DNA of 64,000 nucleotides from Dactylellina haptotyla. Its lineage: Eukaryota > Ascomycota > Orbiliomycetes > Orbiliales > Orbiliaceae. Under the pieces are notes generated by a model. That model saw only the letters and a program-made list of their open reading frames with translations. It did not search any database and was not told where the DNA came from. The stretch is taken from contig CM062380.1 of the NCBI GenBank assembly GCA_031310005.1, positions 868,001-932,000 of the forward strand, written 5' to 3'. The position numbers and the translations under genes are program-made. Every line of letters begins with the position of its first letter. The first letter of the stretch is position 1. This document shows positions 12,070 through 22,057 of the stretch, one piece after another.

Positions 12070-13001
12070 CTTTTCTTACGCCTTTATGTCTCGGTATTCT
12101 TGAACAGAGTGTATTTACGCTACGTCGTGACTCCTCGAATTTTAGTATGCTTCGTAAAAGGTGCGTAAAGAGTGAAGTTTCGGGATCTCATATGTTGAAA
12201 CGAAAAAGTGCGTAGAAGCTTCCCTTTCATATTCATCATGAAATGCCAGCGCTGCCATCTTATAAAATTATGACGTTAGTTCTGTCACAGCCATTTATCT
12301 AAGCAACAGAGTTTCAGGCGGAACCCAATGCTACTATCATTACCACATCGCTGATTCATCAGATTTTTCCACTGAACCCTTTTAGATTGTTTTAAGGGCT
12401 TTATATCGCTAGGTTTATAATGTTACAGTCACGATACCGTCCAAACTGCGAATGGTTTGCTTCGAATATGAGATATAAATCTACTGTTCCCTTTGACCCC
12501 ATTCAATACTGGATTAATTCCATAATATTCCGCAGTACCAGAACTCGGGTCGCTTTATGGCCGGTTAAGCGCAGTAACCCGTCGCTAACATTTTTTTCAA
12601 TTCAATTTTCAAGCTTCAAGGGTGGAGATTCATTCACATTCAATGATGCTAAGTCTAAAATCAATAAGAACACGAAAGAGGCAAATTCTTGTTGCAAATT
12701 CAAGTATTGATATTATATTCTCGCCCATGTTAACAAAATATCAACAATAAATAACCCGCTTGGCGCGACCACAAGACTGCTCCCCGCGAATCTCCTTCTT
12801 GAAAGTCCTTTTCCATTCTATTTGTAGCAAGGGACGAAACTTATAGGTTTGCAATACGATTTCAATTTGGTGGTAAGTTATAACTATATCGCTCAACAAT
12901 AAAATGAAATAATTCGATACATATAGTTATTATTTTTTGCGCGTCAATATGCAACAACCCTTCAATTTTTCTTCAGTTCGAGAAACACAATTTTTATGAC
13001 T
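12070..13001. other. Intergenic, AT-rich
   Basis: It lies between the 188-aa orphan and the 3' end of the Clr5-ankyrin gene. A plus-strand frame of 96 codons (12420-12710) begins with TTG or an internal ATG and shows no domain. Nothing else was recognised. Confidence 0.35.
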
Positions 13002-16000
13002 CTACAACCCACGATCGCCAGAGACTTTTCCGCTTGTTGACCCCCAGTTTTGTATGTGCGTCTTCATAATATCAAGACCATACTTCTCCGCTGCATGTAT
13101 TGCTTCGTCGTAGTAGTTTGGATAAACCTCCAAAAATAAAGTAACAATGTCTATCCTCTGACGATATATAGCATGCTCGAGGGGGGTGACTAATATATAT
13201 GGAAACTCCATATTTTCGAAAGCTACCCCCGGCTCTCGGCGCTCTCCACTAAGATCCCAACTGATGAAAACTTTGTGCCTAACTCTACCGTCATTTATTT
13301 CTGCAGCTTCAGATAATAAATACCTTATCATTTCGGTATCATTTGCTTCGATGGGGTGTTTCAACGGTTGAGCGCCAGCACTCTCGGCAGCTGGTATCGT
13401 GACACCTAGTTTAGCCAGAATCTCCAAACATTTGAGACTACACCGCGCCGCTTGGTCGACAAAGCTCGCTTCAACGTAACCGAAATCGTTCCAAGCTTTA
13501 GCTCCTGCAGGACAACTAAGTAATAGCTCAAAGAGCTCGGATTTGCCTTGAAATATAACCTGGCGCATTATGTCTTTCGCGTGGTCACTATGGAAACTTT
13601 CTTGAATAGCCAAATGCGAGCTATACCACGTGTTGTTCGTGATGTCGACATCTCCCGGATTGACGAGATACCGGGTAACGTTAAGACACTCTTGGTAGTG
13701 CTCGGTATGGGACTCAACATTGAGTCTAAGCTTCGCAGTATATTCCACGAAATGCCAAAATGCCCCCCCTCGAAATGTGGCAGTAGCTCCATAGGTCTCT
13801 AATATTTGCTGAACTACGATCTTGAACCCATTTCCTTCACCAAGAACTCTTAAATCTATTGGCTTGATTTTGAGGATCGAAAGTCTTATATTCCAGAGGG
13901 TCTTGATCTTCCCCTCATCTCTTTCTTCAACGGCTTCTAAGAATTCCCTGCTTTTCCCTTCCAACTCTCGCTTTTTGCCTAAGAAGAGATCCAGATTTAT
14001 ATAAGCATTCCGCGATATTAGCAAATAGAAGAGATCTGATCTTGAGAGATAAAACGCTAAAGCAAGTGGCGTCCGATCTCCTAGTCCTATTTTTCTCGCC
14101 GGTGCGCAAACTTCGTCCAGGGTAGGTGTCTCGTTGAAACGGTACTGGAAGTTGATCGATTTGTCGATCAAGCCATTTTCGTATTCTTCACCGGCGTCCA
14201 GAAACGCTGTCACCAGCTCGGTATCGTAAATTTGGGAGTGCTGAGCGCGTTCCAAGAAATGCTTCCACATCGACGGCCATATTTTCATTGTGGAAGGATC
14301 GATACCGAGTTTAAACGTTTCTTTTATCATGCGCAATGAGTTATAGAATCCCACCCTACCCCAGAGTCGTAGCGGATAGTCAAAGTCGATGTACTCCTCC
14401 TCCGATCGATAGTATCCACCAACACTAAAACAATTTATCGCGTGGTGAAGGTTTTCTTTAGGGACATCCCTAGGTCCAGGATACTTTGATTGCAAAATTT
14501 GGATTGCAATGTCTGTTATATATCCCCTGCTGCTTCCGAAATAAAAAGTCAAGTGGTCATGCCACGAGAAAGTTTGACCCTGGCAACCCTGTGGGATTCT
14601 GGCACCTAAATCAGAGGCTTCTTGTGCCGCTGCCGCCAGAATTTCGTTTATTGTATCTGGATCACGTAAATCATCCATAGTGACGCGAACTCCATTCGAG
14701 CACATTCCAGATCCTGGCTTGATTCGGTGCCAGCTAAAGCATCGTAGCCACCTCTCAGTAGCAGCTTTGTTACCCTTCAAAATCGCTCCTAAAAACATAT
14801 GGGTTGCCCCCAGCCGAAACCCATTTTCATATAAGCGTTCAATATGGTCCGCATTGTCAGTAAATAGAGGTAACAAACGAAATTGCCTTGTCCAGTCGTC
14901 AGAGGTTTCCATGTCCTTTACTGTCCATTTCTTTTTATCCCATAGCTTAAAGAATGGACCAAGATCGTTCAACACAGCCTTACAAGCAAAGAGTAGCGTT
15001 TTCGCTTCGAAGATTGTTTTCGGCCTAGCTTCAGTTGCCATAAGGTGGTTTATCACAATTGGAGTGTGGATCGAGTAACTCTTGCTGTCAGCCGTCTGTG
15101 GTATTGGCGTCCAGAACTCTGAGAACAAGTTAAAATATATCTCAGAATTACGATTGATAAAAGTGATATAAGATACGTTCCGAACGCATCCATCAAGGAT
15201 TTTATAGAGATCAATTTCGATAGACACATATGAATCCCTAATCCAAGTTATCAGGTTCTCATCTCCTCTGATATAGAGTGTCAGCAAAATATTTTTGCAA
15301 ACAGCTTGCATTGAGGCGGCGTTCTCTCGTATAAAACGCTTAAAAAATTGACGAGACCGGAAGCTGGTCAGCTGGTTCAACTGCTCATGGATGAAAGGCC
15401 ACCGGTCGTCATTTGAAAAGTAAGATACGATCAAACTTATTACCACAAAGGACTCATCTGTCAAAACCGTACTGAGCTCTCTATTACCTTGACATTCGAC
15501 AGTAGTATTTGAAATTTTGAGCTTTTCGAGCTCTTTCCAGAGTATGTTTTTGATTTGTGGCATTGGCAAAGCATACATCACGGTATCTGAGATTATCGTC
15601 TTCAGCCGTATTCGGAAGTCATCATCTCTCATTAGTGGATGAGCCATAAGAGTCGAATTGGACCCTATGGCATTGACTTGAGCGTTTTGTCGCTGCTCTA
15701 GAAATGGATAAATAAGTAGGTTAGGGCAGATGATCTGAAATAGAAATGTTTTATTGTGAATGAATTACCCGCCAGTCTAAAAACTTGATCTGTGTAAGTA
15801 AGTCTTCTAGTTCGTCTCTTCATACTTCGCTTAGATAGTATAGTGTCCTTATTAAGGAGGACCATGGACTCCCTTTCGCTAGGAGCATCCTGGGAGTTCA
15901 CGAGCTGCACCAGGCCGAGTAAGTCGCTATTAGGTATATTCTTTCGACCACCCCACTTTTCGATCGCCCGTACATATTGGTTGTAGCTTAGAGGCTTTGT

Positions 16001-16190
16001 TAGTGTACTTATATCTAGCCAAAAATGGGAGAAAGATATACGTATAAGTAAGCTTGTATCTGTCATTGAAAATCTTAGGGAGTTCCCTAAGCTTCCTGTT
16101 ATTATGGCAATATTCTAGTAAGATTTCAGCCCTATAGTTTTCAATCCCCAAGGCTGGCGGTGCCTTCTTTCTTTTGGTCTGTGAAGACAT
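13002..16190 (-). CDS. Clr5-domain protein with degenerate ankyrin-like repeats, 1020 aa
   Basis: Three exons: 16042-16190, 15769-15986 and 13002-15697. The N-terminus (residues about 17-70) matches the Clr5 pattern, with YRAEILLEYCHNNRKLRELP, then NDRYKLTY, then QYVRAIEKWGGRKN; Clr5 domains are fungal and DNA-associated by analogy with fission yeast Clr5. Intron 1 (15987-16041) has a GTATAT donor and a CACTAAC branch; intron 2 (15698-15768) has GTAATT and CTAG ends. Both splices keep one frame across the Clr5 motif and into MAHPLMRDDD. The long remainder contains spaced helical pairs such as TPLALAFYLSRSDLFYLLIS and TPLEHAIYRQRIDIVTLFLE, which resemble weak ankyrin repeats. No signal peptide is seen. 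The product is probably nuclear or cytoplasmic; its role is unknown. Confidence 0.7.
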
Positions 16191-17289
16191 TTCGTACTAA
16201 GGTTCAAGGTATGGTGTGGTGGGAGCACAGGTGGTTGAAATGTGGTATTTTCGCCTGAGTTTATGCAAAAGAAATAGATTCCAACGGGAAGGAGTGTCGG
16301 TGATGAATGGTCACAGTGGGAAAATGGCCGTCTTTTATACTCAGAATTCTCAAAAGATGTTCGCTTCTGATGGAGATAATATATAATAAGAATTACTTGT
16401 AGCCTTCTTTTCAAAGATCGGGATCGAACTTTCTGAGGACATTGCATTGGAGCTGAACGCGCCAAGCTACATCCCAAGACCTCCTCGACAAATCAGCACC
16501 TGAACAGACCCCCCAAGTTCTCTAAATGGACTGCAACAGAAACAAACATTGCAGCGCGTCTGCAGCAACTCGTGTTGAATTGCTGATTAACTCCTCAGCT
16601 TTGCAAGGAAGGCATTTTGATCTAGATCTAGTTTTCTAGGCGGAGCTTCCTTCTCTAGGTGCAAAACGCTGGGTTTTGTATGCTATGATATGTTATGCTA
16701 GACAACACGATACCGGACAGTGGGCCTCTATGTGTTTGTCAATATGGCTGCAGTATGTAAGTGCTGATTCGTGGAGAGCCGTTTTGCAACTGGGATTGCA
16801 CTTCACAGAAGGTCTTGGCCACACAATATCTTTGGCATCATGAACTTCAGGTGTAAATACTGTCGGGCTCAACAAAATGATACCACAGAAGAGGGAACGT
16901 GGAAGCCGCGATATTTGGGTATATAACAAGTTTGATTTGGGCGTTAGTAGATTCGAATCAAATTGCTATAGCACTCTAATCTATTATACAATATTCCTAC
17001 TTAGAGCGGAAGGTAAAATATCTCCACTTAATATTGCATCAAAGTGAATTAGGAAACATGCAATATATCAATAGTAAATACTAATGTTCCCTTTTTTATA
17101 AGAGAACGGTGGATCCAATAGTTTACATCCTTACAATCTTACCATATATGAATATATCATCCTCAAAAATCGTCTAACGGGGACCTATAGCCCAAGTCTA
17201 CAAATTGGCCCTTCAATTGACACTTCGTTTTTCGCATACGTAAGTAAATATTAGTTGCTGTTCGAAAGAGCCACTGAATAAATTATCTA
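16191..17289. other. Intergenic upstream of the Clr5-ankyrin gene
   Basis: AT-rich, with only overlapping unsupported frames. A 78-codon minus-strand frame at 16693-16929 starts with TTG and shows six cysteines, but no signal or homology that I can recognise. No RNA gene was recognised. Confidence 0.35.
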
Positions 17290-17577
17290 ATGCCAGAATG
17301 TTCGTTTGCTTTCTTAGACAATAGAGATTATTGCGAAGATTCGTTCGAAATGTACCTTAAATATCGTGATTATTATGATGGTGGGGCGGGGAAGACTGCT
17401 CTCATCGCAGGCTTTGCCGTTTTCATACCGATATTCACTGGTATGGCGGTGGTATGGATATACAAGATCTACCGCCGACAACACACTCGAAATGCTCGAA
17501 ACAGAACGACACCTACCCCACAAGAAGCTGTGCAAGCCACCCCCGGACAAGCAGGTATAAATGCTGTGGCCAACTGA
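17290..17577 (+). CDS. Possible small single-pass membrane protein, 95 aa
   Basis: The frame starts with an ATG (MPECSFAFLDNRDYC) and carries one strong hydrophobic segment at about residues 36-57 (TALIAGFAVFIPIFTGMAVV). This is followed by a basic stretch (YKIYRRQHTRNARNR) and a Thr/Pro/Gln-rich tail. That layout suggests one membrane span with a cytoplasmic basic side. It may be a small gene or the last exon of a larger one. No upstream exon was identified and no family is recognised. Confidence 0.3.
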   Translation: MPECSFAFLDNRDYCEDSFEMYLKYRDYYDGGAGKTALIAGFAVFIPIFTGMAVVWIYKIYRRQHTRNARNRTTPTPQEAVQATPGQAGINAVAN

Positions 17578-19071
17578 CAAGCTCCACAGCTTCACGAGGT
17601 TAATGCAAATATCGACAGTTCATCAAATCTTAGTAGCTCTACACCGAGCCTCAATTGAGCTCAAGCGTCTTCTTGAAATTACCACCATGTTGGGAGATGC
17701 TCATTTTGTCACACCTTACCAAATATTATTCAAAGTGGTTCGCTAATTTATACATACCATTTACCTGTATCTGCTTTACACTATTCTCGGCCCCACACAT
17801 GCCGCATTTCATGTTTAACATCTTATCATGATGCACGTCGCAGATTCACATTTGTACAATGAACAACCCAGCCGGCTGAACCCACTCATTTTTATGAATT
17901 ATCATTTTGTACCTTAGACTATCATTAGGATTGATGAGGTTAATGGGTTCCTCATTGGTCAACACAAACTAAATTCCAATCTACTTATAACTTGAGATGT
18001 CCTCTATCTTATGTAGCAAGTCATCTGCCATCGATAGAGCGCCAGCCATACGGTCCGAACTCTCACTGTCAAGTTTGTCTTTACTCAATCCATTAGCCAC
18101 AGATTGCTACTAGAGGCGATTAATCCGAGGATACGCTGACATTACAATCATGAAGAACCGGAGTAGATTTCAAAAATTGAAAACCAAAGATAGAAGACTA
18201 AGTCAGGAGAATTTTGCTGTTATGGGCGGACTAAAATGGAGGGAAACAGCAAAATAGATCGTAAAATATTCCTGAAGAAAATAGGGGCAGGTTACCAGCC
18301 AAGATTGCACCGCCTCCGGGGAAAGCTCTCCTGTTCCGCGGCTCGCAACACCGCCATCATCATCATAATAGAGGTGTTAATCAGCTCTTCGGACGTTCCG
18401 AACAATGTATATAAGGTTTTGGACAAACTATAAGGGGAATAAATCCGGTATAACTTGATTGGGGTCCATCGTTTAAGTTTCATATCAAGTTTCAATACTA
18501 ATAGGTCCTTTCTTTTCCCTGGGTTCATTAACCGGATTCTTGGGATCGTCCTATTCACAACAATCGAGTACAGGCTTATCCTGTAAATTTCTCGCCAACG
18601 GCTTAGGTCTCTGGTGGTTCGACGACTGAGCAAGTAGCTTATTTATAAATTCGCGGGCTGTATTAAGTTTCTTCAGTAAATAGCCTAATTCCCACGACTA
18701 GGATGTGACTAGGCGTCCCTAGTAGGCGCCACCCCGCCGTCGCGTCGCCCGGTCGGTAAGTATCGCTTACCGAATGATTACGGCAGTTGAAAGCTTGACG
18801 TTGATAAGAAGTCGTATTCGGATATTTTTTGCAATTCGACCTAGTAAAACTCTCGCAGTAGTAGACGGTCGTCCTCACTCCGTTTACTCTATCAGTGTCT
18901 TATCACCGACCGACTAGGGTACTAAAGGCACGGGCCAGTCCCAAGGAACGGAGGTTATCACAGACCTCAATATTGCAATTCATCAAGGATTGATTCCCTG
19001 CGTTTCCGGCTCTATGTTCCGAAAAAACTTACAAGGTTCCCCAGATAGTTGGATCGATCCTACCGGCCGAG

Positions 19072-19207
19072 TCAGTTTAAAGTTACAGCCTGTCTACTAT
19101 TTTCTTATATTGGACTTAGGAACAAGTTTTAACCGATCCATGTTGCCGAGTTTCTTCATATCAACGTTAACGCCCATTGCTCGGAGTTCTCTCAGCCGAA
19201 TTACAAG
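19072..19207 (-). pseudogene. Mitochondrial large-subunit rRNA-like fragment (possible nuclear mtDNA copy)
   Basis: The minus strand reads, in order, CTGAGAGAACTC, then GAAGAAACTCGGCAACATGG, then CAGGCTGTAACTTTAAACTG. These follow the order of conserved blocks in bacterial 23S and fungal mitochondrial LSU rRNA (TTGAGAGAACTCGGG, GAAGGAACTAGGCAAAATGG, GGCTGCAACTGTTTA). The spacing between the first two blocks is enlarged by about 20 bases and the match fades after the third, perhaps where a mitochondrial intron begins. It is an impression from memory of the conserved core, not an alignment. Confidence 0.4.
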
Positions 19208-20220
19208 TTTGTAGGCTCGGGACGACCAATGGTGGGACAATACATCTTTAATCTAGGCTATAACAGGTTACCTATCTTCGAAATCTTCTATATTAGAGCT
19301 AATGAATAGATCTTCTTGGCAAAGTTTTGATTCAAGATCAAGTCTCGTATTCAGTGCTTCATGTAACGAATAGTACACGCATCGACATCCTAGTATAGTG
19401 GGACCGTCCGGAAACCTCTGACCATTTCCGCGTGTACTTAGAAGCCATATAGAAAGAGAAGATAAAAGTTAAATTGCCTAAGAATAAATGAAAATTCAAC
19501 AGTGATATAGAGAACCTATATCGTTTATGATTGATTTTTGAGCCGACACATAAGAGAATCCTGATGCCACTATCATATAACAAAGCCTATGATGTATATA
19601 TCTATAGGTTGCCTTCGCTGCCGGAGTACAACATCAAAACCTGCGCTTTTCACAGCTTCTGCAGTTCAGAAATCATATAAGTGTACGTACGTACTCATTC
19701 TGAAAGTCAAGAGCAAGGATCTAGGGTGCAGCAAACATCCGAATACGGGTATCACTAGAGTATCGAACTGTTACGGTTTCGTTGTGCGCTACTTTCATGT
19801 AAGCCGACAGGCTCCCTAGAATGATATTGAGGGATGAGAATCCATAGACCAGGGAGACATCCAACAAACACAGTGAGCCATTTACACGTTAGAGACGAAG
19901 ATAAGCTTGTACTTGTCTTGCTTCCTAAGAACTGGGCCTAGGATCCTTCAAATTGAATTCTATATGTCTTAGACATGCGGCTCCTAGATGTCTCGTACGT
20001 AACAAACCTGTTAAAGCCAGTCTGCCGTCCCACAGACATCATGCATCAAGGTACCACTGATAAGCTTGATCTCCAAGATTCTACTTCGAGTATTCAACCG
20101 ACGGGCCGTGAGCCTTCTATATACTGACCTCTACTATCACGGAAGTTTCCGTTCAGAGATTCAAGGATGTTGCGTCGTATAATATTCTACTGTTGATGGC
20201 CAGAGGCTAGAGGAGTCCTC

Positions 20221-20228
20221 TATAAAAG
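20221..20228 (+). promoter_or_regulatory. TATA box of the cysteine-rich peptide gene
   Basis: TATAAAAG lies about 160 bases before the ATG at 20382, followed by a CA- and AAC-rich leader typical of fungal 5' untranslated regions. Confidence 0.5.
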
Positions 20229-20381
20229 CACCAATCCTCTCCCTCGATTTTACTCCACCTCCTGCGAACAAGCAACATCAAGATCAAGCAAAAATCCAAG
20301 TCAAACTCGAATAAACTTCCAATAATTATATAAGCGATATATACAGCCTTTCGCTACTATACCAAACCTTCCAAGATCAAA

Positions 20382-20591
20382 ATGAAGTTCTCATTCGTCA
20401 TCCTCGCTACCCTCTCCGCCGCCGTCATGGCTGCTCCAACCGCAAGCCCCCACTCAGAGAGGGACCTCGAGATCCTCCAAGATCTCGTCAAACGCCAGAC
20501 CTACGGATGCAGCAATTCTTGCAACTCTGGAAAGAAGCTCTGCTGGAGCTGCAACTTCGGAGGATGCAGCTATACTTATGTCTCCTGCTAA
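20382..20591 (+). CDS. Small secreted cysteine-rich peptide precursor, 69 aa
   Basis: The protein has a prepro structure. A signal peptide (MKFSFVILATLSAAVMAAPT) is followed by an acidic propeptide with SERDLEILQDLV, then a KR Kex2-type site at residues 37-38. The mature peptide of 31 residues starts QTYGCSNSC and contains six cysteines spaced C-x3-C-x6-C-x2-C-x4-C-x6-C, enough for three disulfide bonds, with Gly and aromatic residues between. The number of cysteines suggests a compact disulfide-stabilised fold such as those of antimicrobial peptides or effectors, but I do not recognise the exact spacing. It is intact, has a strong TATA box, and uses optimal codons, so it is probably well expressed. 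Confidence 0.75.
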   Translation: MKFSFVILATLSAAVMAAPTASPHSERDLEILQDLVKRQTYGCSNSCNSGKKLCWSCNFGGCSYTYVSC

Positions 20592-21508
20592 AGACGCCAA
20601 AGAACGCGAGGAGATTAGCTACGTAAGAGCACTCGGGTTCAATACTTCTACGCGATACTATGCTAATGTATTCTTAGCTTCACATAAAGCATTCTCGAGA
20701 TCGATTCTCGTTAATACAAGTTGATCAAATTCTTCGTGTTTCGTGGCAGAACTTGCGCAATTGCTCCTGTAGTCGCAAGATGATCAGAGTGCACGAGTGA
20801 AGCGCCCCGCACCAGTTAAGTGTATATAACTCAAATTTACCTTCATATATATACTTCAATATTACCACCATCAATGAGAGTCATCAAATCTACCTTAATT
20901 TGTGCACGTAAGAGTGATATCATAATCTCTAATTTTATTTCGATTTTGCTCTGGGGAAGCTAAAGTTGTACTCAAGTATTATTATCAGTGCGTGTTGATT
21001 CCACAAACCACTCTTGACTCTCCCCATCCAACACGCAACACAATTCTCGTAGGCAGTCGACACGTCAAGAGAAGGTTACGGTGTAGTTGAGTACCCCGTA
21101 TGAAGGCTTGCTCTTTTCAACTACAGGTTCGATTGATATGTACTACGAAAGCACCGTGCAAGCAGCTTGTTCAAAGTCCAATTTAACCCCAAAGACGGAT
21201 AATTACTCTTAAATAGCCATTTGTCTTTGTTGAATGGCAGGTACAGTGCTCTCACTTCTCTGTTCGGTGTGAATGGAAGATAAAGGCCGGCAGGAGACCA
21301 AGTGTTATTAAAGAAACATATATTAACAAGATTATATATATAGTACATATGCGCACCCGCACCTCACAGTCGATTCGGTGTTCCTCCTCTTCGTTACCAG
21401 TCGAGAATCCTGAGACTTGGTCCGGATTCCGGATGATCGGAAACGACTACCCGATTGCTTCTTCTCATCGGGTTACAGAATCATCTATCATACAGGCTCA
21501 TTTGTTCT
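20592..21508. other. Intergenic between two secreted-protein genes
   Basis: It holds the 3' regions of the peptide gene and of the convergent 182-aa gene. It is AT-rich with no supported feature. Confidence 0.35.
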
Positions 21509-22057
21509 TTAAGCAACAACAGACAAGGTTACTGGTGTGCACAGAGTCCACGAGGATGGTCCACTCCACAAAAGGGCTTGAGTGCCATCACTCGATTCGC
21601 AGACATAGAACTTTGGCAGGCTGGGTCTATCGACAGTCAAAGACTTGGTGGAAGTGTTGTAGTTCCAGACTTCATATCGGCAGATGTTGATGGTGGGGTC
21701 GGAGCAATCAGCGATATCAGACTGGGTCTTGAAAGAGATTGGGCTCGGGAGTTCGTCATAGACATCGCCTTGGTAGAAGAAGGTTTGCGAGAAAACATCA
21801 GTGCCAGCGGTTACGTCAGCAGCACCAAGTTGCTGGCTAGAAGTATCGTAGGAGAAGGCGGTAGCATCAGCCTCGGCAGACAACTGGATGTAGTTTGCAT
21901 TGTCGAGGTCGATGAACTGAGCATAGGAGTCGGCCGCAATACCGCTGCCGGTAACCTTGATCTTGATTGAAGTAAGGTCGCGGGCAGTAAGCTCTTTGGC
22001 AGCTGGGACGGCAGCAGCGCCCAACACGAGGAGAGAGGAGAGGAGGAGTCGCAACAT
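21509..22057 (-). CDS. Secreted protein of unknown function, 182 aa
   Basis: The ATG at 22057 starts a signal peptide (MLRLLLSSLLVLGAAAVPAA) followed by KELTARDLTSIKIKVTG. The mature part looks all-beta, with FIDLDNANYIQLSAE and a C-terminal LWSGPSSWTLC. It has four cysteines (CSDPTINIC, YVCESS, WTLC), which probably form two disulfides. No catalytic motif or GPI-anchor signal is visible. I see a resemblance to small beta-sandwich cell-surface proteins common in filamentous ascomycetes but cannot name the family. Codon use is biased, as in the other secreted genes here. A TATTTAAAAA element lies about 190 bases upstream on the minus strand. Confidence 0.7.
   Translation of the reverse strand: MLRLLLSSLLVLGAAAVPAAKELTARDLTSIKIKVTGSGIAADSYAQFIDLDNANYIQLSAEADATAFSYDTSSQQLGAADVTAGTDVFSQTFFYQGDVYDELPSPISFKTQSDIADCSDPTINICRYEVWNYNTSTKSLTVDRPSLPKFYVCESSDGTQALLWSGPSSWTLCTPVTLSVVA

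Larger units (their letters stand above)
17578..20381. other. Long intergenic stretch containing an rRNA-like segment
   Basis: This 2.8-kb stretch has no supported protein gene. It contains a segment near 19.07-19.21 kb that resembles mitochondrial large-subunit rRNA (listed separately). The sequence from 18.5 to 19.3 kb has a different texture from its surroundings, with few A/T runs and balanced bases, so the inserted segment may be larger than the part I can match. Confidence 0.35.
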
